The translations under genes were made by a program, and so were the position numbers. A DNA stretch of 64,000 bases, taken from assembly GCF_000231385.2 (NCBI RefSeq), contig NC_018515.1:2748501-2812500 (forward strand), given 5' to 3'. A model generated the notes under the pieces. It did not search any database, had not been told where the DNA came from, and worked only from the letters and a program-made list of their open reading frames with translations. Positions 17,301 through 25,794 of the stretch are shown one piece after another (the stretch's first letter is position 1; every line of letters starts with the position of its first letter). Origin of the DNA: Desulfosporosinus meridiei DSM 13257 (lineage in GTDB: Bacteria > Bacillota > Desulfitobacteriia > Desulfitobacteriales > Desulfitobacteriaceae).

Positions 17301-18200
17301 TTATTGCTCCTTATCGGTCTTCTGATCCGCTAAATATCTATAGCATTCACCAGCAATAACTGTTAAGGGTTTACTGCGACGGGTTAAAAGATAAAAGCCA
17401 CGTTCAATATTAAAGTCTTTAACCTTCGCCCACTTAATCCCTTGTTTTTCGCAGGACTCGAGTGCATGTTTTGAAAGAAATGAATAGCCTATACCCGAAC
17501 GAACTGCATTTTTAACAGTTTCTGTACTTCCAACTTCTAAGGCAATATTAAAGTCATTGAGATCTAAATCGAGTTTAGCTAGAGCTTCTTCAAATGTTCG
17601 ACGATGTCCCGATCCTGTCTCACGAATTATCATAGGATCCCCTTTTATGGAATCAAGGTCAATGGATTCACTAGTACTTAGAGGATGTTGGCAAGATACT
17701 ACAAAACCCAATTCATCTTTCATCCAAAATTCGGAGGTCAATTTTTCGGTATCAAATATTGCCCCAACTACAGCGAAATCTACTTCATGAGCAAGTACTT
17801 TTTCTGCCATCTCCAAGCTATCCCCAATAGACAGTTTGAATTTTATCTCTGGATAAAGTTTTCGAAATTCAGATAAATATCCCGGCAGTAAGTATTCGCC
17901 TGGAATGTGTGAAGCCCCAATATGTACTTTTCCACTCATCAGTATTTCTGAATCTCCAATTTCCCGCATAAGCTCTGACCATTCAGCAAGCATGTGCAAG
18001 GTATGACGATATACCGTCTCTCCTTCGGGGGTAAGAGCAAATCCCTTACCTTTGCGATAAAGCAACTTGACCCCTAGTTTTTCTTCAAAAGCTCTGATTT
18101 GGTTAGAAACAGCAGGTTGGCTGATCCCTAATTTTCGCGCTACAACAGTAAAACTCTGTTCTTCGACTACCTGTCCAAACAACCGCATCAAATCTAACAT
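17301..18200 (-). CDS. LysR-family transcriptional regulator
   Basis: 299 residues. N-terminal winged HTH (VVARKLGISQPAVSNQIRAFEEKLGVKLLYR) and a type-2 periplasmic-binding effector domain (about 90-290). The stretch HIGASHIPGEYLLPGYL resembles the CysL/CysB-like and selenium-metabolism-associated LysR subgroups, but the ligand is unknown. LysR proteins usually control an adjacent divergent gene; none is divergent here, the upstream neighbour is the cyclophilin gene on the same strand. GAGGTGCAAT precedes the ATG. Confidence 0.85.
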   Translation of the reverse strand: MLDLMRLFGQVVEEQSFTVVARKLGISQPAVSNQIRAFEEKLGVKLLYRKGKGFALTPEGETVYRHTLHMLAEWSELMREIGDSEILMSGKVHIGASHIPGEYLLPGYLSEFRKLYPEIKFKLSIGDSLEMAEKVLAHEVDFAVVGAIFDTEKLTSEFWMKDELGFVVSCQHPLSTSESIDLDSIKGDPMIIRETGSGHRRTFEEALAKLDLDLNDFNIALEVGSTETVKNAVRSGIGYSFLSKHALESCEKQGIKWAKVKDFNIERGFYLLTRRSKPLTVIAGECYRYLADQKTDKEQ

Positions 18201-18285
18201 ATTGCACCTCTATCCTGAGTGAACTTATTCAACAAACCTTAGTATGGTAGCTTGGCCTGTAAATTATGATCAAATTAGATATAGA

Positions 18286-18309
18286 AAGAAGAGGGCAAGC
18301 CCTCCTCTT
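18286..18309. terminator. rho-independent terminator
   Basis: An 11-bp stem (AAGAGGAGGGC with GCCCTCTTCTT, one G-U) with a 2-base loop, downstream of the cyclophilin gene on the minus strand. Confidence 0.7.
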
Positions 18310-18345
18310 ATGCTATAGAATCACTCAAAACAATTTACTTTATAC

Positions 18346-18858
18346 TTAAGCTTGTATTGTAACTTTTTTCATCCTTTGATCTTCCAGAGGTTTATCCGAT
18401 CTATCTCTCGGGGCGTTGACAATACGATCGACTTCCTCCATACCTTCAATCACTTTTCCAAAAGAAGCATATTGTCCATCTAGATGACTTGAAGCCTTAA
18501 CAACAATAAAGAACTGAGAACTTGCAGAATTTGGAGCTGAAGTACGAGCCATAGATATTACGCCACGATCATGTCTCAAGTCGTTTTTAAAGCCATTACC
18601 GGTAAACTCTCCACGAATAGTCTTTTTACTTCCACCCATTCCCGTGCCATTAGGGTCTCCCCCTTGAATCATAAAGCCTGGTATACATCGATGGAAAATT
18701 AGTCCATCGTAAAAGCCTTCAGAAACAAGCGATATAAAGTTTTCAACAGTTTCAGGCGCTATTGATGGATAAAGTTCAATCTTAATCGTGTTGTCGTTTT
18801 CCATTTCGATGATTACTATTGGGTTTTCCTTTGCTTGATCTTGAGTTTCGTTTGTCAC
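18346..18858 (-). CDS. peptidyl-prolyl cis-trans isomerase, cyclophilin type
   Basis: 170 residues. A single-domain cyclophilin that isomerises Xaa-Pro bonds: FISLVSEGFYDGLIFHRCIPGFMIQGGDPNGTGMGG contains the catalytic Arg (FHR) and the FMIQGGD core, and SASSQFFIVV plus GKVIEGMEEVD complete the fold. No signal peptide, so cytoplasmic. The conserved Trp used by cyclosporin is absent, as in many bacterial forms. A GTG with AAAGGAGGTCACTGGG upstream is preferred over the ATG 36 bases earlier. Confidence 0.92.
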   Translation of the reverse strand: MTNETQDQAKENPIVIIEMENDNTIKIELYPSIAPETVENFISLVSEGFYDGLIFHRCIPGFMIQGGDPNGTGMGGSKKTIRGEFTGNGFKNDLRHDRGVISMARTSAPNSASSQFFIVVKASSHLDGQYASFGKVIEGMEEVDRIVNAPRDRSDKPLEDQRMKKVTIQA

Positions 18859-18944
18859 CCCAGTGACCTCCTTTATGTTTTGGATATTTTCCATTGTATA
18901 TTATACCACCGGATTTAGAGTTTCCCTAATGTATGGAAAATATT

Positions 18945-19559
18945 TTAGTTGGTACGACTTGTCCTCCCTCGTTTTTGACTATAGAGATAGATCAAGAATA
19001 CAATGATTGCTAATACAATTCCGCTCCTTGCCAAGTAATGGTGTAAGATATGAGTGATCTTCTGCCAATGCACGCCAAGAATTCTTCCTAACGAGATAAA
19101 GGTTAAAGACCAGATAAAAGCCCCTGTGGCAGCCAAGACAACATACCTTCCAAAATTCAGCTTACTCATCCCTGAGAAGTAAGCTGTAAAGTGACGAAAT
19201 CCAGGAAAGAAGTAGCCAATTACGATAAGCCTATCACCATAACACTGAAACCATCCTTCAGCTCTAGCAATCTTCTTTTCATTGATATGAAGATAGGGAG
19301 CGACTTTATGTAAGAAGGGAATGCCTAATCTCCTTCCTATCCAATAACTTAAAATCATACCAAGAAAACTTCCAAAGGTAGCAACCATAAGTGTTTTTCC
19401 AAAGTCCATTCTTCCTAGAGAGGTCTGAAAACCACTAAAAGTCATCAGGAATTCGTCTGGGACAGGAACCCCAACCAGACCACAAGTAAGTAAAGCAAAT
19501 AAACCGATATACCGAAAGTGATAGATTATGTCAATTAAATTCTGTTCTAACCCTTGCAT
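18945..19559 (-). CDS. DedA/SNARE-associated family membrane protein
   Basis: 204 residues with about five membrane segments. The motif FGSFLGMILSYWIGRRLG and FFPGFRHFTAYFSGMSKL match DedA proteins, some of which (DedA/UptA-type) are polyprenyl-phosphate flippases or involved in membrane homeostasis and pmf. The position of Arg in the GxR pattern (PGFRH) is kept. The precise substrate cannot be stated. GCAGGTAGGGC precedes the ATG. Confidence 0.85.
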   Translation of the reverse strand: MQGLEQNLIDIIYHFRYIGLFALLTCGLVGVPVPDEFLMTFSGFQTSLGRMDFGKTLMVATFGSFLGMILSYWIGRRLGIPFLHKVAPYLHINEKKIARAEGWFQCYGDRLIVIGYFFPGFRHFTAYFSGMSKLNFGRYVVLAATGAFIWSLTFISLGRILGVHWQKITHILHHYLARSGIVLAIIVFLIYLYSQKRGRTSRTN

Positions 19560-19895
19560 GCCCTACCTGCTTTCCCCACTATATTACCCTAGGTAAATTT
19601 TAGGGCATAGTTTATTCTATACTGTCACGATTGATTTAGCTTAAGACATTTATCACAAATTGGCTAATTAAATAATACTTATGTCCGTGGGTATTTTACC
19701 ATATACCTTAACTCTTAGCCATCTAATCTTATCATGAACAACATATGCTTTCTTCAGACAATTTTTTCCTCGAATCAAAGAGTATGCATATAAAGTAAAT
19801 TCTACCTTGTGTGATTAAAATCCTTTATTTATCAATAAAAACAGACGCTATTTCTAGCATCTGTTTTCATTTGATTGAATTTCTCGTATTTATAG
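19560..19895. other. gene-free interval of 336 bases
   Basis: AT-rich spacer. The only feature supported is a terminator at 19837-19868 (AAAACAGACGC with GCATCTGTTTT, one G-U, loop TATTTCTA), which on the minus strand follows the spoVR gene and has a T run after it. I see no conserved RNA fold or open frame with a ribosome site in the rest. Confidence 0.6.
19837..19868 (-). terminator. terminator of the spoVR cluster
   Basis: 11-bp stem with one G-U, then TTTTTATTG on the minus strand, 28 bases past the spoVR stop codon. Confidence 0.75.
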
Positions 19896-21368
19896 CTAAT
19901 TACCGCCATTTTCTTCGTTTTTTGTTGCTAAACGACGGCTTACCATCCCATTCGATGATTCATAGATGAATTTCTTGTTATCGACTACTGTTTCAAGGGC
20001 GACTGATTTTCCCCAGAGAAATTGAACTAATGCTAAAGTTTTCTCGAGATAAATAATATCCAAATCTACCCCTTCATGACAGTGTTTTAGCAATAGCCCC
20101 CCTTTACCTTCAAAATCTCGTTCAATAACAACAATCCGTGGATGCCCTCCGTTAACTAATTGCTTGACTAGATTATCCCGAACCTTCTCCCATTCGTTTT
20201 CCGTAACCTGCCAATGAGCACCGACTTTACGATAATTGAATAGATTCAGATCCTCGACTAATTCTTTGCTAAGGTGATTTCGAATGAAAGAAAGGTCGTT
20301 TTCAATCTCGCGTAGTTCAAAAAGTTCAGAGGCAGATTTCTTTTCGGCTAAATGTTCCCAAATCTTCACTCCCAAGTAGTAAGGATTTAAGCCCAAGCGC
20401 GAAGGCTGGACAACCTGACTATGCATTAACGCAAATTCTAGTGATTCAGCGTCTGTAAGACTGAGTTCTCGCATGATTCTTGCGTGCCAGAAGGTTGCCC
20501 AACCTTCATTCATTATTTTAGTCTCAATTTGCGGATAAAAATAGAGTGATTCTTCTCGAACAATACTAACAATATCCTTTTGCCATTCTTCAAGACCTGG
20601 GGCAAATTTAATCAAGTATAACAGTAAGTCTTCATATTCCAGTAGTGGGTCAACATCAGCATCATCTCTTGACATGTCTTCCCACAAATCTTCATAAGGT
20701 GACGCGACACCCTTCTTATTCGTCTTCTTAACAGAATCTCCTTTCCCTAGGACTTTAACAACCCCTCCGCCACAGTTGCCTTTACACCCTTTACTTTGAC
20801 AATTCAAGTTCTGCGCCGTGCTCATTCTGTCAATCTTCCCTAGATTATCGGATTCTTGTAGAGCGCCGATGTGGGCTCGATAATCTACGTGTTCTTGAAT
20901 CGCCAAGACTGCATCCATGATTTTCTCTACTTTTTCTCTGCCATACTTTATTTCATAGTCGTGGATTCTCTCGGCATGCGCGCTCATCCGTTCAACCATA
21001 TCCTTAGGGGTTCTTGAAAAATAATGATTATGCTTAAAGAAATCAACATGAGCATAAACGTGCCCAATCACAAGTTTATTCTGTACGAATCGATTTCCCT
21101 CTAACAAAAAGGCATAGGCTGGATTGGTATTAACGACTAATTCATAGATTCGGCTCAGGTTTAAATCATACTGCATTTTCATTTTATAAAAGGCTTTGCC
21201 AAAACTCCAATGAGTAAAACGAACCGGCATCCCATATGCTCCAAATGTATACAATGCTTCCGCTGGAACAATTTCAAAATTTACCGGGTAGAAATCAAGC
21301 CCCATACCTCGGGCCACTTGTGCAATCTCTTGCGCTGCCATATTCAAGGCTACCATCTCACTGTCCAT
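19896..21368 (-). CDS. spoVR: SpoVR family protein
   Basis: 490 residues. The SpoVR signature is clear: VNFEIVPAEALYTFGAYGMPVRFTHWSFGKAF at the start, NPAYAFLLEGN, HVDFFKHNHYFSRT and WATFWHARIMREL with NPYYLGVKIWE. In B. subtilis it affects the spore cortex; in other bacteria it works with the PrkA kinase and the YhbH/YeaH protein, which are the next two upstream genes here. Around residues 183-205 there is an unusual Cys cluster (NCQSKGCKGNCGGG) and a Lys-rich linker that I do not know from the B. subtilis protein (468 residues). GAGGGGGGGAGTC precedes the ATG. Confidence 0.93.
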   Translation of the reverse strand: MDSEMVALNMAAQEIAQVARGMGLDFYPVNFEIVPAEALYTFGAYGMPVRFTHWSFGKAFYKMKMQYDLNLSRIYELVVNTNPAYAFLLEGNRFVQNKLVIGHVYAHVDFFKHNHYFSRTPKDMVERMSAHAERIHDYEIKYGREKVEKIMDAVLAIQEHVDYRAHIGALQESDNLGKIDRMSTAQNLNCQSKGCKGNCGGGVVKVLGKGDSVKKTNKKGVASPYEDLWEDMSRDDADVDPLLEYEDLLLYLIKFAPGLEEWQKDIVSIVREESLYFYPQIETKIMNEGWATFWHARIMRELSLTDAESLEFALMHSQVVQPSRLGLNPYYLGVKIWEHLAEKKSASELFELREIENDLSFIRNHLSKELVEDLNLFNYRKVGAHWQVTENEWEKVRDNLVKQLVNGGHPRIVVIERDFEGKGGLLLKHCHEGVDLDIIYLEKTLALVQFLWGKSVALETVVDNKKFIYESSNGMVSRRLATKNEENGGN

Positions 21369-21428
21369 GACTCCCCCCCTCGTATACCGTCATTTAGACT
21401 AAACCAACTTTACCTGAGCGTAGCTTAC

Positions 21429-22568
21429 TTAAGAGAAAACTGTTTTAAGTGCATCATATACTTCGTTACGATCCCTAATCGTTACTAAACGCAGCTTCGG
21501 GTCTGATATACGCTTTAGGGTGGACATAAGTGTACTTGAATAATGGGTTCTTAAGATCTCTCCATATCCGACAACCTGACTTACTTCAACCAAGTTCTTC
21601 ATCAGAGTCAATGCTCTAGAATTATCTGAACCAATGTTATCCCCATCCGTAAAATGAACCGGATAAATATTGTAATGAGCTGGGGGATAATCCTTTTCAA
21701 TTAAATCCAGTGCAAACTTATAGACGGATGAGCAACGAGTACCACCGCTTTCACCCCGAGTAAAAAACTCTTCCTCAGTAACTTCTTTTGCTTCAGTATG
21801 ATGTGCCAGAAAACGCATTTCGACGTTTTCATATTTTAAGCGTAAAAAACGCACCATCCAAAAAAAGAAGGTTCTGGAAATGTACTTTTCAAACTGGCCC
21901 ATTGATCCTGATGTATCCATCATTGCTAAGATAACTGCATTAGTCTCAAAATTCGGTCGAGTCTCCCAAGTCTTAAACCGCAGATCTTCTGGAGTAATCT
22001 TTAAGCGTTTGTCTTTTTCTATCTTTTTCGAAAAAGCCTGCCGTTTAATACTTTCAAGTAACGTCCGTTTTTTGTCAACATTTGCCATTAATCCTTTCTT
22101 ACGTACGTCATTAAATTCCGGACGATCATGAGCAATCAGCGGCCGTTTCTTATCATCAAGATTAGGCAGTCTTAATTCTTCAAATAATATATTTGCCAAA
22201 TCTTCATAGGTAACCTCTGCTTCATAAATATCCTGTCCTGGTTCTTCACCTGCCCCACTGCCCTTACCCTTTCCTTTGCCGGCAACTTGTTCCCGTCCTA
22301 AGATATCTCCTGGAGCCATCTTTTTACTGCCTTGTCCGGTGTGGTTTTGCTTATTAAAGTCATACCTAAAGCGAAATTCCTCTAATGAGCGCATGGGAAT
22401 CTTTGTGTTCTTTTTTCCATCAGATAGAATTATGCTTTCATCGACGATTAAATCTCCCATTTGTTGTTTAATGACTTCTTCAACTTTCTCCTTATGCCTT
22501 GATTGATCCAGATATCCTTTGCGATGCAAACTCCAGTCATCTCGGCTTACAATAATGTCATCCGCCAT
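21429..22568 (-). CDS. yhbH: YhbH/YeaH family protein (DUF444)
   Basis: 379 residues. It belongs to the DUF444 family, a VWA-like fold: AVILAMMDTSGSMGQFEKYISRTFFFWM contains a MIDAS-type DxSxS, and later VHFTDGDNIGSDNS and SRTHYSSTLM-like patches complete it. A gly-rich lower-complexity segment near residue 115 separates an N-terminal region from the VWA part. It forms a conserved cluster with spoVR and prkA and is thought to act as an adaptor with the kinase in sporulation and stress. GAGGATAGGGATTTGT precedes the ATG; the prkA stop is 17 bases upstream. Confidence 0.9.
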   Translation of the reverse strand: MADDIIVSRDDWSLHRKGYLDQSRHKEKVEEVIKQQMGDLIVDESIILSDGKKNTKIPMRSLEEFRFRYDFNKQNHTGQGSKKMAPGDILGREQVAGKGKGKGSGAGEEPGQDIYEAEVTYEDLANILFEELRLPNLDDKKRPLIAHDRPEFNDVRKKGLMANVDKKRTLLESIKRQAFSKKIEKDKRLKITPEDLRFKTWETRPNFETNAVILAMMDTSGSMGQFEKYISRTFFFWMVRFLRLKYENVEMRFLAHHTEAKEVTEEEFFTRGESGGTRCSSVYKFALDLIEKDYPPAHYNIYPVHFTDGDNIGSDNSRALTLMKNLVEVSQVVGYGEILRTHYSSTLMSTLKRISDPKLRLVTIRDRNEVYDALKTVFS

Positions 22569-22585
22569 ACAAATCCCTATCCTCT

Positions 22586-24487
22586 CTACCGGTTAAGGAG
22601 GGCTCCAACATATTTGACAATCTCATTGGCACAGATAGAACAGTATCCATGTTCTTTAACGAGTCTATCCATAACATTGTTAATTCTCCTCAGCTGTTCC
22701 TGATCAGGATGAGATACTGAAGTGGTAATTTTCACTATGTCTTTAAGATCGGCAAATAATTTCTTTTCAATAGCTTCTTTCAGACGCTCATGAGATTCGT
22801 ACCCAAAGGTTCTGCCTTTTCTGGCATACATTGAAATGCGAATTAGTATTTCTTCTCTAAAGGTTTTCTTAGCATTTTCTGATACGCCAATTTGTTCTTC
22901 AATACTGCGCATAAGTTGTTCATCAGGTGCCATTTCTTCCCCGGTAATGGTATCGTATATTTTTGTAGAATTGCAGAAGGCTTCAACATTATCCAGATAA
23001 TTATTTAAAAGTGACTTAGCAGATTCTTCATATGCATATACAAAAGCCTTCTGAACTTCCTTTTTAGCCATTTCATCATATTCACGCCGTGCTACAGCGA
23101 TTAGATTCAAAAGATTTTCCTTATCTTCTTTCATTATCGAAGTATGCTGAGATAACCCATCTTTTAATGCTCTTAAAATATCTAAGGCATTAATACACTT
23201 ATGCTCATCCCGAATTAAAGCAGTGGATATTCGGTTAATAACATAACGCGGATCTACACCGCTCATGCCCTCGGCCAGTTCTTCCCCTTCCATAGTCAGT
23301 TCTTTAATATCTTTTTGGTTAAATCCTTCAACATTCTCACCATCATAAATACGCAACTTCTTTACCAAGTCCATACCCTGCTTCTTTGAAGGTTTTAACC
23401 TTGAAAGAACACTAAAGACAGACGTGGCCCATAGACTGTGTGGTGCCAGATGTACATTTCTGATATCACTTTGGCTAATTAGTTTCTCATAAATTTTTAC
23501 TTCATCACTCACCCGAAGATTGTAGGGAATTGGCATAACAATGATCCGTGATTGTAGAGCTTCATTTTTCTTGTTTCCAATAAACGCACGATATTCATTC
23601 TCGTTCGTATGCGCGATTACCAACTCGTCCGCGGAAATCAACGCAAAACGACCTGCTTTAAAATTTCCTTCTTGGGAAAGACTTAAAAGATTCCAAAGAA
23701 ACTTCTCGTCTGACTTCAGCATTTCCTGGAACTCCATAAGCCCTCTGTTGGCCTTATTAAGCTCACCATCGAATCGATAGGCACGAGGATCTGATTCCGA
23801 ACCATACTCTGTGATTGATGAAAAGTCAATACTTCCAGTCAAGTCTGCAATATCTTGAGATTTAGGATCGGATGGAGTAAAGGTTCCTACGCCTACCCGT
23901 TGTTCCTCTGAAAACAAAATCCTCTTTATTGGAAAACCTTCGACCTCCCCAGCAAACTCTTCATCCAGACGCAGGCGGCAAACGGGGCACAGATTTCCTT
24001 CGATACGAATCCCGTAGGTATCTTCAAATTGTTGACGTAAAGATACTGGCAACAAATGCAGGGGATCTTCATGCATGGGACACCCATCGATGGCATAGAC
24101 CGCTCCTTCCTCTGTTCTCGTGTATTCTTCAAGTCCTCTTTTTAATAGACTGACAATAGTAGATTTTCCTCCGCTTACAGGCCCCATTAACAGTAAAATC
24201 CTTTTACGAACATCTAAGCGCTTCGCTGCACTATGAAAATACTCCTCAATCAGCTTCTCTAACGTCTTATCCAGCCCAAAAAGCTCTTTGTCAAAGAATT
24301 TATACGTTTTCTGATCCCCAATCGTTTCAACCCCGGCCGCTTTGATCATTTCATAGATTCGAGCATGGGCATGCAGGGCCAATTTTGGGTTTTTTGTGAC
24401 CATTTGCAAGTAATCAGCAAATGTACCACTCCAAGCCAGTGCAGCCTCTACTTCGCGATATTCACGCAACCATTTTATGACTTCCAT
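22586..24487 (-). CDS. prkA: PrkA-family serine protein kinase
   Basis: About 633 residues, the usual PrkA length (631). An AAA+ domain comes first: LLLMGPVSGGKSTIVSLLKRGLEEY is a Walker A, YAIDGCPMHEDPLHL and CPVCRLRLDEEF carry conserved Cys/His, and LISADELVIAHTNENEYRAF belongs to the AAA+ core. The C-terminal PrkA domain (about 420-633) follows. PrkA acts in the sporulation and starvation response, and in B. subtilis affects sigma-K through ScoC; AAA+ protease activity has been reported. The start is ATG behind GAAGGGAGGGCTACT. Forms prkA-yhbH-spoVR with the next two genes. Confidence 0.95.
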   Translation of the reverse strand: MEVIKWLREYREVEAALAWSGTFADYLQMVTKNPKLALHAHARIYEMIKAAGVETIGDQKTYKFFDKELFGLDKTLEKLIEEYFHSAAKRLDVRKRILLLMGPVSGGKSTIVSLLKRGLEEYTRTEEGAVYAIDGCPMHEDPLHLLPVSLRQQFEDTYGIRIEGNLCPVCRLRLDEEFAGEVEGFPIKRILFSEEQRVGVGTFTPSDPKSQDIADLTGSIDFSSITEYGSESDPRAYRFDGELNKANRGLMEFQEMLKSDEKFLWNLLSLSQEGNFKAGRFALISADELVIAHTNENEYRAFIGNKKNEALQSRIIVMPIPYNLRVSDEVKIYEKLISQSDIRNVHLAPHSLWATSVFSVLSRLKPSKKQGMDLVKKLRIYDGENVEGFNQKDIKELTMEGEELAEGMSGVDPRYVINRISTALIRDEHKCINALDILRALKDGLSQHTSIMKEDKENLLNLIAVARREYDEMAKKEVQKAFVYAYEESAKSLLNNYLDNVEAFCNSTKIYDTITGEEMAPDEQLMRSIEEQIGVSENAKKTFREEILIRISMYARKGRTFGYESHERLKEAIEKKLFADLKDIVKITTSVSHPDQEQLRRINNVMDRLVKEHGYCSICANEIVKYVGALLNR

Positions 24488-24593
24488 AGTAGCCCTCCCT
24501 TCACTAACAATCAACAAGACTTGTCGGGATAATACTTATATATATGCTTTGTCGAAGAATATAAGTCATTGAACCCTTGTGTATACTTAATTT

Positions 24594-24623
24594 AAAAAAA
24601 CATCTCCGTAGAGATGTTTTTTT
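24594..24623. terminator. bidirectional terminator
   Basis: Stem AAAAAAACATCTC with GAGATGTTTTTTT and loop CGTA, just beyond the cobO stop codon (minus strand), with T runs on both strands. Confidence 0.85.
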
Positions 24624-24624
24624 T

Positions 24625-25158
24625 TTAGTATTCAATTCCTTGGCGAGATCTAATTCCCTTTTCATACGGATGCTTTAAGGGCACCATTTCAGTTACCAAG
24701 TCCGCTTTTTCTATCATTAACTGCGAAGCATTTCTTCCAGTCAAGATCAGTTCCATATTAGATGGTTTCTTATCAATTAGTTCAGCGACTTCTTTTTCTG
24801 GTATAAGCTCAAACCATATTGCATTAAGTATTTCATCTAGAATGACAATATCCCAATCCCCAGAGTTCACTATTTCTTGTGCTCTTTGGAAAGCCTTCTT
24901 AGCCTCAAGGATATTTTCTTCAAGATTTTCTCCTTTATGCACCCACCCAGCTCCTCCATAATGCTCGAGCTGACATTCAGGACTTAGCCTTTTAATTCCC
25001 TCTAACTCCCCGTAACTGTTGTTCCCCTTCATAAACTGCAAAATGAAAACTTGAAAACCATGTCCGACAGCCCGCACCGCTAAGCCAAAAGCTGCTGTAG
25101 TCTTTCCTTTCCCATTTCCAGTATAAATTTGGACTAACCCTTGAGATAGATTCGACAT
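24625..25158 (-). CDS. cobO: corrinoid adenosyltransferase (BtuR/CobO/CobP type)
   Basis: 177 residues. YTGNGKGKTTAAFGLAVRAVGHG is the P-loop of the CobA/CobO family; VFILQFMKG, DWDIVILDEILNAI and LILTGRNASQLMIEKADLVTEM are conserved motifs. It transfers the adenosyl group from ATP to the cobalt of cobalamin precursors. The start ATG is preceded by GGAAGGTG and lies 2 bases past the stop of the upstream gene. Not near other cobalamin genes in the window. Confidence 0.93.
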   Translation of the reverse strand: MSNLSQGLVQIYTGNGKGKTTAAFGLAVRAVGHGFQVFILQFMKGNNSYGELEGIKRLSPECQLEHYGGAGWVHKGENLEENILEAKKAFQRAQEIVNSGDWDIVILDEILNAIWFELIPEKEVAELIDKKPSNMELILTGRNASQLMIEKADLVTEMVPLKHPYEKGIRSRQGIEY

Positions 25159-25160
25159 TT

Positions 25161-25688
25161 TTACACCTTCCGTATCCATTTTTCAAGTTGAGGATGGATA
25201 TAGACAACATTAGGAGAAATAAGAATTTCTGGAAACCGTTCCAACGTTTGACGGTTAAACGATATGGAAAAAAACAACTTAATCGATGATTTCTCATCCG
25301 TTGCTCTTAATTCTACTTTGTCAGGATAAAGATAATAGGAATAGTTGCCATCTCTCCACGAAACTTCCAGCTCTCCGATTTTAGTGGATATTATTCCGAA
25401 TTCCTCGACCTTGACATAGGCAACACTGGCAAATGATTGTTTTAGCCGCTCTGCTTCTATAGCAACCTGTCCTACCTTAAATTGGGACTCTAGGAGTTGC
25501 TCAACAACAAGTCGAGCCGGAATCGATATATCTTCAAAGATCCGCCTCTCGCTTCTTATCTCAACAAGGAGCTGTTCAAATTTTTGGACATGAATCGAGC
25601 GAACCTGATGAGCCTTCTTTAAGGCCTTTTCAAAGGTGTGATACACATCTTCTAAGCATTCCAGAAGTATCAAATCTTCCTCACGCAT
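25161..25688 (-). CDS. unknown protein co-transcribed with cobO
   Basis: 175 residues. The first 90 are helical and charged (LECLEDVYHTFEKALKKAHQV, VQKFEQLLVEIRSERRIF), suggesting a coiled coil or helical bundle; the last 80 look beta-rich, ending NVVYIHPQLEKWIRKV. I do not recognise a family. The stop codon is 2 bases before the cobO start, so the two are translated from one message; the context suggests but does not show a role in corrinoid handling. GGGGGATAATCAAC precedes the ATG. Confidence 0.65.
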   Translation of the reverse strand: MREEDLILLECLEDVYHTFEKALKKAHQVRSIHVQKFEQLLVEIRSERRIFEDISIPARLVVEQLLESQFKVGQVAIEAERLKQSFASVAYVKVEEFGIISTKIGELEVSWRDGNYSYYLYPDKVELRATDEKSSIKLFFSISFNRQTLERFPEILISPNVVYIHPQLEKWIRKV

Positions 25689-25794
25689 GTTGATTATCCC
25701 CCCTGTCCTCTTTGCAACTATTTATTACTATTCTAACTGAATTTCATTGAATAATAAAGCTAGTTTTATAAGAATATGGAAACAGGCTTGTTTT

